DNA of 64,000 nucleotides from Candidatus Peribacteria bacterium (GCA_020632295.1 JACKFU010000001.1:310001-374000), one strand, 5' to 3'. Numbered from the stretch's first letter, positions 25,898 to 35,155 are shown. Numbers and translations: made by a program. The notes: a model not told the origin generated them from the sequence alone.

Positions 25898-26656
25898 TTG
25901 GTATACATTTTTGTTCTCTTCGGCTCATTTTTCGGCATTTGTGCCATTCTTGGTATGCGGATTGCACTCCGCAATAGGGGTATTCGCAAATTTGTGCGTG
26001 GCATAAAGCAACGCACAGAAAAGGCACGGGAACGTGGACTTTCATTGCGTGAAACGCATATTAATAAAACACAGATTACTCCTCGGGCATCGGCAGTACA
26101 GCTACAGAAAATACGTACAGTATTACGCGAGGCAGAAAAAGCATGTGCTCGAAGAAATTATAGTGATGCAGAGAAGCTCCTCATCCAAGCGCTGACAACA
26201 TCACCGGGAAGTACTGATGTTCAAGCACAACTTGCAAAGCTCTATCTGCTTATGGATAAAGATGTCAAAGCAGAGGCTCTGTACAGAGATATTTTACTCG
26301 AAGATCAGCATGTGAGCTTCTATGCGAATTTAGGTCTTGCTTGCTACAAGCAAGGCAAGTTTTTGGAGTCGTGTGAGGCGTATCAGGATGCATATCAACT
26401 TGACCCAAAAAACCCTGAGCGTGCCGCTGCTTTTGCGCGGGCATGTATGGCTGCTCTACGTTTTGACGCGGCAGTTCCACTGCTCGAGTTTGCCTGTGAG
26501 CGTCTTCCACGTGATGTGTCACTTCTGCAGATGCTTGGGCAGTCATACGAACATCTTGGTCTACTCAAGGAAGCAGAGAGTGCGTATATGCGCATTCATA
26601 GGCTGCAGCCTTATGATGAGGCGGTTAAACAAAAACTGTCTGAATTAACTTTCTAA
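25898..26656 (+). CDS. Membrane-anchored TPR protein (252 aa)
   Basis: Tetratricopeptide-repeat protein, probably a scaffold at the membrane; partners unknown. The TTG start gives an N-terminal hydrophobic anchor (YIFVLFGSFFGICAILGM) followed by a basic stretch; starting at the first ATG (residue ~20) would lose it. From about residue 75 to the end there are about four TPR-like helix pairs (ARRNYSDAEKLLIQAL, ANLGLACYKQGKFLESCEAY, LGQSYEHLGLLKEAESAY). It overlaps the convergent ferredoxin gene by 12 nt. Confidence 0.8.
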   Translation: MVYIFVLFGSFFGICAILGMRIALRNRGIRKFVRGIKQRTEKARERGLSLRETHINKTQITPRASAVQLQKIRTVLREAEKACARRNYSDAEKLLIQALTTSPGSTDVQAQLAKLYLLMDKDVKAEALYRDILLEDQHVSFYANLGLACYKQGKFLESCEAYQDAYQLDPKNPERAAAFARACMAALRFDAAVPLLEFACERLPRDVSLLQMLGQSYEHLGLLKEAESAYMRIHRLQPYDEAVKQKLSELTF

Positions 26657-26929
26657 GACTTCCACCTCAACGTCACCGTGGACTTCTGCTTGGCAACCGA
26701 GTCGTTCGGGGTCATCTGTGACGCCCATGTTTTCCTCTTTTTCATTGCGCTGCCCAAGGTGCTCCATACCACGCTGTACACTGCATTTGCAGGTCGTACA
26801 AAAGCCATTTCCTCCACAGGCGTGCTCCATGGGAACATTATTATCGAGCGCGATTTGGAGCAGAGTCTCGCCATCATTTGCCTCTGCTTCAGTGGTCTGG
26901 CCATCGTGGTGAAAGGTGACTTTAGGCAT
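26645..26929 (-). CDS. fdx: 2Fe-2S ferredoxin (94 aa)
   Basis: Plant-/adrenodoxin-type [2Fe-2S] electron carrier. Ligand pattern CGGNGFCTTC near residues 39-48 and a fourth Cys in RLGCQAEV near 79, in the usual beta-grasp fold. Between them is an acidic insertion (GQRNEKEENMG). The neighbouring sufC, sufB and sufD suggest it supplies electrons for Fe-S assembly, like Isc ferredoxin (inference). It is divergent from sufC; its start is separated from a TATGAT by a heptamer array. Confidence 0.92.
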   Translation of the reverse strand: MPKVTFHHDGQTTEAEANDGETLLQIALDNNVPMEHACGGNGFCTTCKCSVQRGMEHLGQRNEKEENMGVTDDPERLGCQAEVHGDVEVEVLES

Positions 26930-26936
26930 AAAATTT

Positions 26937-26964
26937 GAAGTTAGTAGCTAGGAGTTAGAAGCTA
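26937..26964. repeat. Heptamer array upstream of fdx
   Basis: GAAGTTA GTAGCTA GGAGTTA GAAGCTA, four degenerate 7-nt units between the likely fdx -10 and its start. Confidence 0.85.
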
Positions 26965-26972
26965 GGACAGTC

Positions 26973-26979
26973 TATCATA
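26973..26979. promoter_or_regulatory. Shared divergent -10-like element of fdx and sufC
   Basis: TATCATA. It reads TATCAT towards sufC and TATGAT towards fdx. Heptamer arrays lie on both sides between it and each start codon. Confidence 0.4.
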
Positions 26980-26990
26980 GAACACACTAT

Positions 26991-27018
26991 CTTCTAACTT
27001 CTTCCTTCCAACTTCTTG
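26991..27018. repeat. Heptamer array covering the sufC start
   Basis: CTTCTAA CTTCTTC CTTCCAA CTTCTTG; the TTG start codon of sufC is the end of the fourth unit. Confidence 0.85.
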
Positions 27019-27768
27019 CTTCAGATTACAGATCTCCACATATCGGTTGATGGTACGGAAATTGTCAAAGGAGTTGATCTCACCATCAATGCCGGGGAAA
27101 CGCATGCCATCATGGGGCCAAATGGCTCTGGAAAATCCACGCTGGTCTCTACCCTTATGGGTCACCCTGGATACCAGGTGACCGCTGGATCTGTTACGTT
27201 TCAGGGTGAGAATCTTCTTGGAAAAGAGCCGCATGAACGCGCACAAGCTGGCATGTTTCTTGCCTTTCAGTATCCGAAAGAAATAGCAGGCGTCACGCTG
27301 CGTAGTTTTCTGTTTGCAGCCTATAAGGCGCAGATGGCTGCTCGGCATCCAGAGATCAACGTCGCCTCACCTATTAAATTTAAAGCATTGCTCGATGAGA
27401 CCATGAGGGCTCTACAGATGGATCCGGCATTTGCTGATCGATTTGTGAATCAAGGATTCTCTGGTGGTGAAAAGAAAAAGGCAGAAGTGTTGCAGATGCA
27501 CATCGTACAGCCTTTACTCGCCTTGATGGACGAAACAGATTCTGGGCTCGATGTCGATGCTCTTAAAATTGTTGCGGATGGTGTGAATGCATTGAAGAGC
27601 CCTGAGTTTTCTTGTCTGCTCGTTACGCACTACGCGCGTATTCTTCACTATATTCATCCAGACGTTGTTCACGTAATGGTTGACGGAAAAATTATTGAAA
27701 GTGGTGGAAAAGAATTTGCTTTGACATTAGAACAAGAAGGATATGGGAAGTGGAAAGATGAAAGATGA
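27016..27768 (+). CDS. sufC: SufC, Fe-S assembly ATPase
   Basis: ABC-type ATPase of the SufBCD scaffold. ITDLHISVDG start, Walker A GPNGSGKST near residue 35, FQYPKEIAGV Q-loop, FSGGEKKKAEVLQM signature, LALMDETDSGLDVD Walker B (SufC-type D/E-T-DSGLD) and a switch histidine in LLVTHYARIL. The TTG start at 27016 is the only candidate at the right place; there is no ATG, because a heptamer array reaches into the start. The C-terminus also runs into heptamers (27751-27771), which supply the stop codon. Separated from sufB by four other genes. Confidence 0.95.
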   Translation: MLQITDLHISVDGTEIVKGVDLTINAGETHAIMGPNGSGKSTLVSTLMGHPGYQVTAGSVTFQGENLLGKEPHERAQAGMFLAFQYPKEIAGVTLRSFLFAAYKAQMAARHPEINVASPIKFKALLDETMRALQMDPAFADRFVNQGFSGGEKKKAEVLQMHIVQPLLALMDETDSGLDVDALKIVADGVNALKSPEFSCLLVTHYARILHYIHPDVVHVMVDGKIIESGGKEFALTLEQEGYGKWKDER

Positions 27769-27771
27769 AAG
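27751..27771. repeat. Heptamer array at the sufC stop
   Basis: TGGAAAG ATGAAAG ATGAAAG, 21 nt; the TGA stop of sufC is inside it. Confidence 0.85.
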
Positions 27772-27815
27772 AGATGTATGGTAGAATGCTGCTTGTTATT
27801 CCCCCCCCCTTACTT

Positions 27816-28571
27816 ATGGAAGAAAAAGCACTGTACCTCAAACCACCCGTCTGGCTCCCGCTCCTTGTTGCCCTGGTGGCTGGTAGTATGTACGTCGTAG
27901 GCAAATATGTCGAAACACGTCATATGACGCAGTTCACTATCTCTGTGCAGGGGCAAGGGACAGTGAATGCAGTTCCTGATATTGCTACCCTGAATTTTGG
28001 TGTCCAAACAGGACGCCAAAAGACGGCAGATGGTGCTATGAAGATGTTAACCGATAACATGACAAGCGTTATCGAAGCAGTAAAGGCTGCTGGTGTTGAA
28101 GAGAAGGATATTACAACGCAGTATCTCTCCCTTAATCCTGCGTACGACTGGAACGATGGTCGTCGTGTCGACCAGGGCTTTGAAGCAAATCAATCTCTCA
28201 TGGTAAAGGTACGTGATCTCGAAAAAATCTCTGCAGTTCTCGATGCTGCAGTACGCGCCGGTGCAAACCAAGCAGGTTCCGTTGGTTTTACTATTGATGA
28301 TCCTGAAGAGCTTAAAGCTCAAGCTCGTGAGGATGCAATTGCGGATGCAAAGATGAAAGCAGAGAAGCTTGCAGGAGACCTTGGGGTTCGCCTAGGACGC
28401 ATGCAAGGGTTTTGGGAGGAGAGTGGGTACGTCGGTAGCCCAATGATGATGCGCGCAGAAGCTATGGATATGGCTGGAGGGTACGGTGGAGGTGGGCCTA
28501 TTGCACCACCTGTCCCTGCAGGGGAACAGGAAGTATCTGTTAGCGTCAATATTACGTACCGGATTTGGTAA
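27816..28571 (+). CDS. SIMPL-domain (DUF541) membrane-anchored protein (251 aa)
   Basis: SIMPL/DUF541 proteins are exported or membrane-anchored; function is poorly defined (some are linked to stress or signalling). The N-terminal anchor is at about residues 13-30 (LPLLVALVAGSMYVVG), then the SIMPL domain: ISVQGQGTVNAVPDIATLNFGV, AAGVEEKDITTQYLSLNP, and ARE(D)AIADAKMKAEKLAGDLG. The start ATG at 27816 was chosen as the first giving a normal anchor. A run of nine C lies just upstream at 27801-27809. Confidence 0.88.
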   Translation: MEEKALYLKPPVWLPLLVALVAGSMYVVGKYVETRHMTQFTISVQGQGTVNAVPDIATLNFGVQTGRQKTADGAMKMLTDNMTSVIEAVKAAGVEEKDITTQYLSLNPAYDWNDGRRVDQGFEANQSLMVKVRDLEKISAVLDAAVRAGANQAGSVGFTIDDPEELKAQAREDAIADAKMKAEKLAGDLGVRLGRMQGFWEESGYVGSPMMMRAEAMDMAGGYGGGGPIAPPVPAGEQEVSVSVNITYRIW

Positions 28572-28575
28572 CCCG

Positions 28576-29133
28576 TTATCGCTTTTTTTGCTGAAGCTTC
28601 GTTACTTTGCACGCTGCAACTACTGCACTTGCAGAGAACGAGCTTCGGCGTTTGCGCACGCTTTTTCTTACAGGCTTTGGACGAGCACCAAGCTCAAAGC
28701 AGATATCGGAAATTACTTCGTGGAAACTCTTTGACGACATAGATCTCTTCATCGCACCCATGAACCAACCAAAGGAGATAATACCGCAGACAATAAAGAT
28801 AGCTCTCCACTCTGCAGGCCCAAGCCCAAGTGCCCTCTTAAAGTTTGATGTAATGAGGGCAATCATAATAGTCGATAGTGTCGACAGTGGTGCAATCCAC
28901 TCTTTTTTACCCAGACGTGCAATGTTTCGTTTGAGCGTAAGCAGCGTTTTATCCTGCGTTACAATAATAAGGCGTTGGTTGGTATTCTGGTGAATGCCAA
29001 CAATGTGTGCCTCAAGATCATTGTCTTCTTCTAGATCAAAGTCTTGGTCGTCAATTAAGTCTGCTTCAAGCACTTCGCGTTCGCGCGTATCGGGGTCTGC
29101 AAGTAATCGGTTGAGAGTGGCGTTAAGTCCCAT
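28576..29133 (-). CDS. Hypothetical membrane protein (185 aa)
   Basis: Not recognised. An acidic N-terminal soluble domain (DLIDDQDFDLEEDNDLEAH) is followed by two hydrophobic segments near residues 84-98 and 112-128 and a strongly basic C-terminal tail (KPVRKSVRKRRSS). The start at 29133 (MGLNATLNRLL) is preferred over a longer frame with 15 extra residues. It lies convergent with the SIMPL gene. Confidence 0.7.
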   Translation of the reverse strand: MGLNATLNRLLADPDTREREVLEADLIDDQDFDLEEDNDLEAHIVGIHQNTNQRLIIVTQDKTLLTLKRNIARLGKKEWIAPLSTLSTIMIALITSNFKRALGLGPAEWRAIFIVCGIISFGWFMGAMKRSMSSKSFHEVISDICFELGARPKPVRKSVRKRRSSFSASAVVAACKVTKLQQKKR

Positions 29134-29163
29134 GGTTTTTGTGAGGTAGAAGACTAAAGTAGT

Positions 29164-29177
29164 TGAATGTACATTCA
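29164..29177. promoter_or_regulatory. 14-bp perfect palindrome, possible operator
   Basis: TGAATGTACATTCA, 31 nt upstream of the 185-aa gene. It is a perfect dyad of the kind bound by dimeric repressors. No second copy was recognised. Confidence 0.35.
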
Positions 29178-29225
29178 CAAAATACTATTGTCAAAAATAC
29201 TATTGTTTTGATTAGTTTACAAAAT

Positions 29226-29257
29226 AAACCCCTCTCCTTGGTTCATAAGAGGGGTTT
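29226..29257 (-). terminator. Hairpin terminator of the 41-aa gene
   Basis: Perfect 10-bp stem AAACCCCTCT / AGAGGGGTTT with a 12-nt loop, just after the stop at 29269 on the minus strand. The U-tract is short. Confidence 0.6.
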
Positions 29258-29268
29258 CATTGAATGTA

Positions 29269-29394
29269 CTACTCCTCGGGCAGTTCATCTTCATCTATGT
29301 CTTCGTCTTCGAAGCATTCGCATGGCAAACAGCAGCCACCGCCGCAGTTCTGGCACAACTCGTCACTTTCATTGCCACAGATTTCGCATTCCAT
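29269..29394 (-). CDS. Tiny Cys-rich acidic protein (41 aa)
   Basis: Too short for family recognition. It reads MECEICGNESDEL, then C-x2-C-x3-CC-x2-C-x-C, and ends in an acidic tail (EDEDIDEDELPEE). Nine of 41 residues are Cys, with paired CxxC, so it is a likely zinc ribbon or Fe-S/metal-binding peptide. It lies between sufC and sufB, next to another tiny Cys peptide, and is followed by a hairpin terminator. A role in metal handling for Fe-S assembly is inference. Confidence 0.6.
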   Translation of the reverse strand: MECEICGNESDELCQNCGGGCCLPCECFEDEDIDEDELPEE

Positions 29395-29456
29395 GGAGGG
29401 AAGGGGAAAGAAATGAGGCTATAATTTTCCTATGATCTGGCTTGCTGCGCAATAGC

Positions 29457-29483
29457 AAAAAACCTGCATTCTAGCAGGTTTTT
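29457..29483. terminator. Bidirectional-type intrinsic terminator
   Basis: Stem AAAAACCTGC / GCAGGTTTTT with a 6-nt loop and A/T tracts on both sides. It ends the 36-aa gene on the minus strand. Confidence 0.75.
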
Positions 29484-29486
29484 GCT

Positions 29487-29515
29487 GTAGTAATGTGCCA
29501 TTGGCACGTTACTAC
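29487..29515. repeat. 29-nt palindrome at the end of the 36-aa gene
   Basis: GTAGTAATGTGCC / GGCACGTTACTAC around ATT; 13-bp arms with one G-T pair. It covers the stop codon of the 36-aa gene. Close relative of the palindrome inside murG. Confidence 0.85.
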
Positions 29516-29622
29516 TCCTGTGGTTCTTCCATACTATCGTCGCTTGCAGGGGCTTCTTCGCTGCCGCAGGAGCCATCTCCGCAGCCGCAGCCACCGTCGA
29601 AGAGAACGTCGAATTTACTCAT
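29512..29622 (-). CDS. Tiny GCGCGDGSCG-motif protein (36 aa)
   Basis: Starts MSKFDVLFDGGCGCGDGSCG and ends in an acidic tail (SDDSMEEPQE). A Gly/Cys cluster of three Cys followed by an acidic tail resembles a metal-binding peptide. It is divergent from sufB (start codons 117 bp apart) and lies 117 bp from the other tiny Cys gene. Coding is supported by the Cys/Gly pattern and a following terminator; function unknown. Confidence 0.55.
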   Translation of the reverse strand: MSKFDVLFDGGCGCGDGSCGSEEAPASDDSMEEPQE

Positions 29623-29725
29623 GGTGGGGTATTGGTAAGAAATGATGCTCCCTTTGTAACGGTTACCGCAGCCATACGCAAGAAATAATCCTATACGTTT
29701 GCCTATCATGACACAAAAAACCGTC

Positions 29726-29731
29726 TAGAAT
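29726..29731 (+). promoter_or_regulatory. -10-like element of sufB
   Basis: TAGAAT with a 7-nt spacer to the ATG at 29739. Confidence 0.45.
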
Positions 29732-29738
29732 GGTACAG

Positions 29739-31139
29739 ATGTCAGACCATATTTTCTCCGGCCTGAATCGATCAGTCTTCGATGATGCAAACCCAGCACC
29801 ATATGCAGAGGGAGCGTTGCGCGGGGTATCTGAGGAGTTGGTTCGCCAAATAAGTAGCGATAAACATGAACCGGAGTGGTTGCTTGAGCATCGCTTGGAA
29901 TCTCTGCGCATTTTTCATGAGAAGCAGATGCCCACTTGGGGCCCGGACTTACGATCACTGGATCTCAGTGACATCATCTACTACGCACGACCGGGAACAG
30001 AGGAAACATCCGATTGGAATGAAGTACCAGAAGATATTCGTCGTGTGTACGACCGTCTCGGTATTCCCGAAGCAGAGCGTAAAGTACTTGCTGGTGTTGG
30101 TGCACAGTATGAGAGCGAGGTTGTTTACCATTCTCTGAAAGAGCAGTGGGAGAAGCTTGGTGTTATTTTTTTAGATATGGATGATGCGGTGCGTGAGCAC
30201 CCAGAGCTTGTGCGTGAGCACTTTATGAAATGTGTACCAAGCACGGACCATAAATTTGCTGCTCTGCATGGAGCTGTCTGGAGTGGTGGAACATTTTTAT
30301 ATGTTCCTAAGGGTGTGATCGTTGCCGAGCCATTGCAGGCGTACTTTCGCATGAATGCGCAGAACATGGGGCAATTCGAGCATACACTCATTATTGCAGA
30401 GCCAGGCGCATCGGTGCATTACATTGAAGGGTGCAGTGCTCCTAAGTATGGCACGCAGGCACTCCATGCGGGGTGCGTGGAGGTATTTGTGAACGCAGGG
30501 GCAACCGTACGCTATAGCTCTGTTGAAAACTGGAGTCGCGATACCTATAACCTCAACACAAAGCGTGCCATTGTCCGCAAGGATGCGACGATGGAATGGA
30601 TCGGTGGCAATATGGGGTCTGGGGTGACCATGCTCTATCCATGCAGTATGCTCGTTCAAGAGGGGGCACGTTGTGACCATATGGCGATTGCCTTTGCCAA
30701 TGGAGACCAATGGCAGGATACCGGTGCCAAAGTGATGCATTTGGCGCCTCATACGTCGTCGAATGTTGTATCAAAATCTATATCCAAAGATGGAGGGTGC
30801 AGCGTATACCGTGGCATGCTGAAGATTGCACCCAATGCACATGACGCTACAGCAAGTGTAGAGTGCGACGCCCTTCTTCTTGATGAAACGTCTCGTACGG
30901 ATACTATTCCCGATATCAACGTTCGTAATAACGATGTTACTATCGCTCACGAAGCGACCGTGGGGCGTTTAAGCGAAGAGGATATCTTCTACCTCACGAG
31001 CCGTGGTATTCCTGAAGAACAGGCTAGAGCGATGATCGTCAATGGTTTTATCGAGCCGATTGTTCGTCTTCTTCCTCTTGAGTATGCTGTCGAGATGAAT
31101 CGACTGATTGAACTCGAGATGGAGGGGTCTGTTGGCTGA
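29739..31139 (+). CDS. sufB: SufB, Fe-S scaffold subunit
   Basis: Core scaffold of the SufBCD complex on which Fe-S clusters are built. YYARPGTEETSDWNEVPEDIRRVYDRLG, VGAQYESEVVYHS and HYIEGCSAPKYGTQALHAGCVEVF are typical SufB segments. ERNSRD-like NWSRDTYNLNTKRAIV and the C-terminal DETSRTDTIPDINVRNNDVTIAHEATVGRLSEEDIFYL follow (quoted in pieces of the family pattern). The ATG at 29739 fits TAGAAT 7 nt upstream. Its 3' end overlaps a convergent gene by 92 nt. Confidence 0.97.
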   Translation: MSDHIFSGLNRSVFDDANPAPYAEGALRGVSEELVRQISSDKHEPEWLLEHRLESLRIFHEKQMPTWGPDLRSLDLSDIIYYARPGTEETSDWNEVPEDIRRVYDRLGIPEAERKVLAGVGAQYESEVVYHSLKEQWEKLGVIFLDMDDAVREHPELVREHFMKCVPSTDHKFAALHGAVWSGGTFLYVPKGVIVAEPLQAYFRMNAQNMGQFEHTLIIAEPGASVHYIEGCSAPKYGTQALHAGCVEVFVNAGATVRYSSVENWSRDTYNLNTKRAIVRKDATMEWIGGNMGSGVTMLYPCSMLVQEGARCDHMAIAFANGDQWQDTGAKVMHLAPHTSSNVVSKSISKDGGCSVYRGMLKIAPNAHDATASVECDALLLDETSRTDTIPDINVRNNDVTIAHEATVGRLSEEDIFYLTSRGIPEEQARAMIVNGFIEPIVRLLPLEYAVEMNRLIELEMEGSVG

Positions 31140-31596
31140 TCGCATTATTCATGTCTATGATGGACATTTCTCGATGTAAGGCATTTGCCTCCCTGCCCGT
31201 TTTCGCCACTCCCGTTGAAAGCAGGCTGATTTTTTCTGCTAGCGCGTCGCGACATCCGTCGATAAATGCCAAAATGTCATTTTCGGATCGCATGTATCTA
31301 TCGGTATTGCCAATGTTCACCCAGCGCACTACTGCGCTTTCTGATTCAAAGAACCCTAATTCTATCATGGAATGTTTTATGTCAGCTGGAGATGCTGATG
31401 AGATTCTCTGCAATAGTGCACGTGCTTTTTGTTGCGTATCAGCGTGACAAGATTTCACGTTTTTTTCGTGTTCTCTAAAAAGATTCTTTCCACTATGCGA
31501 CTGTACCAATAGCCATTCGCCACCGATATTTTTTTCCACAGGAGCCTGTGGATAAGGTTCTTGACCATCAAATGAGATGTACATCTGGTGTCCCAT
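31048..31596 (-). CDS. Hypothetical protein overlapping sufB 3' end (182 aa)
   Basis: Not recognised. Soluble, no signal peptide, mostly helical in the second half, with a Gln/Ser/Glu-rich C-terminal tail (SSRQHTQEEEDEQS). The promoter TTGCAT-16-TATAAT with an 8-nt spacer to the ATG is one of the best in the window, which supports it as a real gene. The last 92 nt are antisense to sufB. It separates sufB from sufD. Confidence 0.7.
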   Translation of the reverse strand: MGHQMYISFDGQEPYPQAPVEKNIGGEWLLVQSHSGKNLFREHEKNVKSCHADTQQKARALLQRISSASPADIKHSMIELGFFESESAVVRWVNIGNTDRYMRSENDILAFIDGCRDALAEKISLLSTGVAKTGREANALHREMSIIDMNNAISQQTPPSRVQSVDSSRQHTQEEEDEQSAR

Positions 31597-31604
31597 AGTA
31601 TGGT

Positions 31605-31632
31605 ATTATACAACTATATTTTTAGTATGCAA
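31605..31632 (-). promoter_or_regulatory. Promoter of the 182-aa gene
   Basis: TTGCAT (31627-31632), 16-nt spacer, perfect TATAAT (31605-31610), then 8 nt to the ATG. Confidence 0.65.
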
Positions 31633-31676
31633 ATATTAGTTTTTCTCTCGTTTCTTTAGATTCACACTATGTATTG

Positions 31677-32447
31677 ATGAATATAGGTTTTTCTCGACAT
31701 ACGTCACAGGTGGTGCAGCACCATCATATCTGCGATGAACAGGTTTGTATCCAGGCTGAAGAAGGCGCATCTGCGACTGTTTTTCTTATGGTTTCTGGAT
31801 TGGTTGATATTGTCGCACATGTCAAAAAGCATGCAACCTTGACGGTTATCTGTTTGCAGGTACACGAGGCAACAATTACACAGCGATCTATACTCGCTGA
31901 CAGTGCCACTATTCGTTGGCAAAACGTCAGTCTTGCACCGGTAAAACATACGCTTGAGTCGCGTGTGGAAGGTCCACACACACGTAGTGACATCGACTGG
32001 ATCTTCTATGCACAGGGGAGTGAACAGCAGCGTATTTCTGCGAGCAATGTATTTGAAGGGAGTAACGGATCGGGAGACATTGTGCTTAGAGGGATTGCGA
32101 AGGACACCGCGCACGTCGTGTGTAACGGGCTCATCAATATCGGCCTGAAGGGAAGCGGTACAGATACATACTTAACAGAAGATGTTCTCATGCTCGATCG
32201 CACAGCAAAAGTCGATGCTATTCCAGGCCTTGAGATTAAAACCAATGATGTGAAAGCATCGCACTCAGCGACGGTCAGCAAGGTGACAGATGAAGATCTG
32301 TTCTACTTTGCCTCACGTGGCGTTGACCATGCAACTGCACGTCAGATGTACATTGTTGGGTTTCTTGCAGATATCACAAAATCTATCGCCAACGAAGAAG
32401 CGCGTATCGCAGTCCAGAATGCCATAGAGCTAAGAGCTAAGAGCTAA
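31677..32447 (+). CDS. sufD: SufD-like Fe-S scaffold subunit (256 aa)
   Basis: Partner of SufB in the SufBCD scaffold. The C-terminal half is clear SufB/SufD family: RGIAKDTAHVVCNGLINI, LTEDVLMLDRTAKVDAIPGLEI, and NDVKASHSATVSKVTDEDLFYFASRG. At 256 aa it is much shorter than typical SufD (about 400), with a reduced N-terminal helical part. ATG at 31677 preferred to the TTG just before it. The last codons and stop are three GAGCTAA heptamers. Confidence 0.9.
   Translation: MNIGFSRHTSQVVQHHHICDEQVCIQAEEGASATVFLMVSGLVDIVAHVKKHATLTVICLQVHEATITQRSILADSATIRWQNVSLAPVKHTLESRVEGPHTRSDIDWIFYAQGSEQQRISASNVFEGSNGSGDIVLRGIAKDTAHVVCNGLINIGLKGSGTDTYLTEDVLMLDRTAKVDAIPGLEIKTNDVKASHSATVSKVTDEDLFYFASRGVDHATARQMYIVGFLADITKSIANEEARIAVQNAIELRAKS
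32427..32447. repeat. Heptamer array at the sufD stop
   Basis: Three perfect GAGCTAA copies, 21 nt; the third supplies the TAA stop. Confidence 0.85.
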
Positions 32448-32459
32448 GATATCTTTATC

Positions 32460-33116
32460 TCAGCTTTCAGCTTTTTTTATCATCTCTTCTATCCCATCTT
32501 TACCAACAAAGAACAGTGCCGGTGTAAGCGGATAGTCTGCTTCTAGACTGTATTCGGCTTCAACTTGCTTTCCAAAAGCATCGAAAAGAGGGAACTGTCT
32601 ATGCCAGAAAATAAGAAAATCTCTGGTAGGAATAGCGGCGATATACTCATCACCAAGTTCACGAGCAATCGCTCGTCGCACACCAGGGCTTAAGAGTCGC
32701 ACTGCGGCAAATCCATCATCCAACTCTACGATGACATACTTCGTATTGGGTCCTTGGTCTGTTGCCTCGGCAACTTCGACATCAAGATTTCTGCTGCGTG
32801 CTTCTAAGTTGCGCATTGCCTGTTCCTCAACAACGTCTGCTTCGACTTCCCACGCCTTTACCATGTTGTCATCAATAAATTCATATTGATCTCCACTTAC
32901 GAGCACAAAACCGATACTGACATCATCAGAAAATGATGTGCTGAGGACGTTGAGCTTCTCCATTTTCTCCGTGGGGAGAAATTGCGGCATGATATTGAGC
33001 TTCGCTTCTCGCCACTCAGCTGATCCTGCTCCTGAGGACAGCATAACTACTGCTCCTCCGGCAATGAGGAGAATAATGGCAATGAGGCCGATATTGGCGC
33101 GGTGCCTTTTGAACAT
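32460..33116 (-). CDS. DUF1444-like protein with N-terminal membrane anchor (218 aa)
   Basis: Resembles the DUF1444/YtpQ family, of unknown function. Membrane anchor at residues 7-26 (ANIGLIAIILLIAGGAVVM), then an exported-side or soluble domain with VSIGFVLVSGDQYEFI, EEQAMRNLEAR and KYVIVELDDGFAAVRLL. The ATG at 33116 fits TATAGT 6 nt upstream. Its stop lies in two short heptamers (TCAGCTT twice at 32460-32473), facing those at the end of sufD. It lies directly downstream of the 16S gene. Confidence 0.72.
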   Translation of the reverse strand: MFKRHRANIGLIAIILLIAGGAVVMLSSGAGSAEWREAKLNIMPQFLPTEKMEKLNVLSTSFSDDVSIGFVLVSGDQYEFIDDNMVKAWEVEADVVEEQAMRNLEARSRNLDVEVAEATDQGPNTKYVIVELDDGFAAVRLLSPGVRRAIARELGDEYIAAIPTRDFLIFWHRQFPLFDAFGKQVEAEYSLEADYPLTPALFFVGKDGIEEMIKKAES

Positions 33117-33122
33117 AATGAC

Positions 33123-33128
33123 ACTATA
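33123..33128 (-). promoter_or_regulatory. -10 element of the DUF1444-like gene
   Basis: TATAGT on the minus strand, 6 nt before the ATG at 33116. Confidence 0.5.
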
Positions 33129-33270
33129 CAACGAAAGCGCCTTCAAAGCATCGTACTTAGAAATGAATTCCGGATCTCCGCCGAGGCGGATTGGTAGCTC
33201 CGGTCAATCTAGTCGCATGATAGCTACTACCGGCTAGAGCATGCGCTTCAGAGATAAAAAATTTCCCTGG

Positions 33271-34734
<1,464 letters not shown>

Positions 34735-35055
34735 AAAGAGATATGACCTGATCCCGTAGTAGGCACGATGTGCCACTACAGGACTAGTCAAAGGAATACT
34801 AACGAGAAGTTAGTTAAATTACTTAATTTGGTGGAGTCCCGTACCATTCGCTTACGCTCAGGTACAGGATTCAAAGCCATGCTTTCTGTATAAAACAGGA
34901 AGATGGCATACATTTTCAGTTTCTAATGTACGATGCTGTGAAGGAGCTCTCGCCCACACACAGACTAAGGGCGAAAGCCTAAGTTCAGCATGCGGGAAAT
35001 TCAGTATCTGCCTCCCCTTTGTCCTCAAAAGAACCAGTTGGGAGGAAGCTGGGGA
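34735..35055 (-). other. 16S leader region, no gene
   Basis: About 320 nt between the 16S promoter and the mature 5' end. It holds several inverted repeats (for example GCCATGC...ATGGC near 34877-34916, and the palindrome at 34756) that are likely rRNA processing stems or antitermination structures. I see no convincing ORF or tRNA. Confidence 0.6.
34756..34779. repeat. Short palindrome in 16S leader
   Basis: GTAGTAGGCAC-GAT-GTGCCACTAC with one bulged A. Shorter relative of the 29-nt hairpins (same GTAG/CTAC ends and GAT loop as 12531). Confidence 0.65.
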
Positions 35056-35083
35056 ATTTTACCCCTCATATACCTCTCGTCAA
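35056..35083 (-). promoter_or_regulatory. 16S rRNA promoter
   Basis: TTGACG (35078-35083), 16-nt spacer, TAAAAT (35056-35061) on the minus strand. It is the only good promoter upstream of the 16S gene. Confidence 0.55.
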
Positions 35084-35155
35084 GGAATTAATCCCAAAAT
35101 AAAATAAAAAAGAAAGAGTGGAAGGATAGATGATTGCTCTGTACATTTACCCCAT

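Noticed and set aside
29163..29435. 90-aa ORF on the plus strand
   Set aside because: Overlaps a terminator and the better-supported 41-aa Cys-rich gene on the other strand; odd composition.
34840..34920. tRNA in the 16S leader (a stretch ending CTCCACCA on the minus strand with a TTTGAATCC segment)
   Set aside because: The arms do not pair: the T-stem has mismatches and the segment order is wrong for a cloverleaf.
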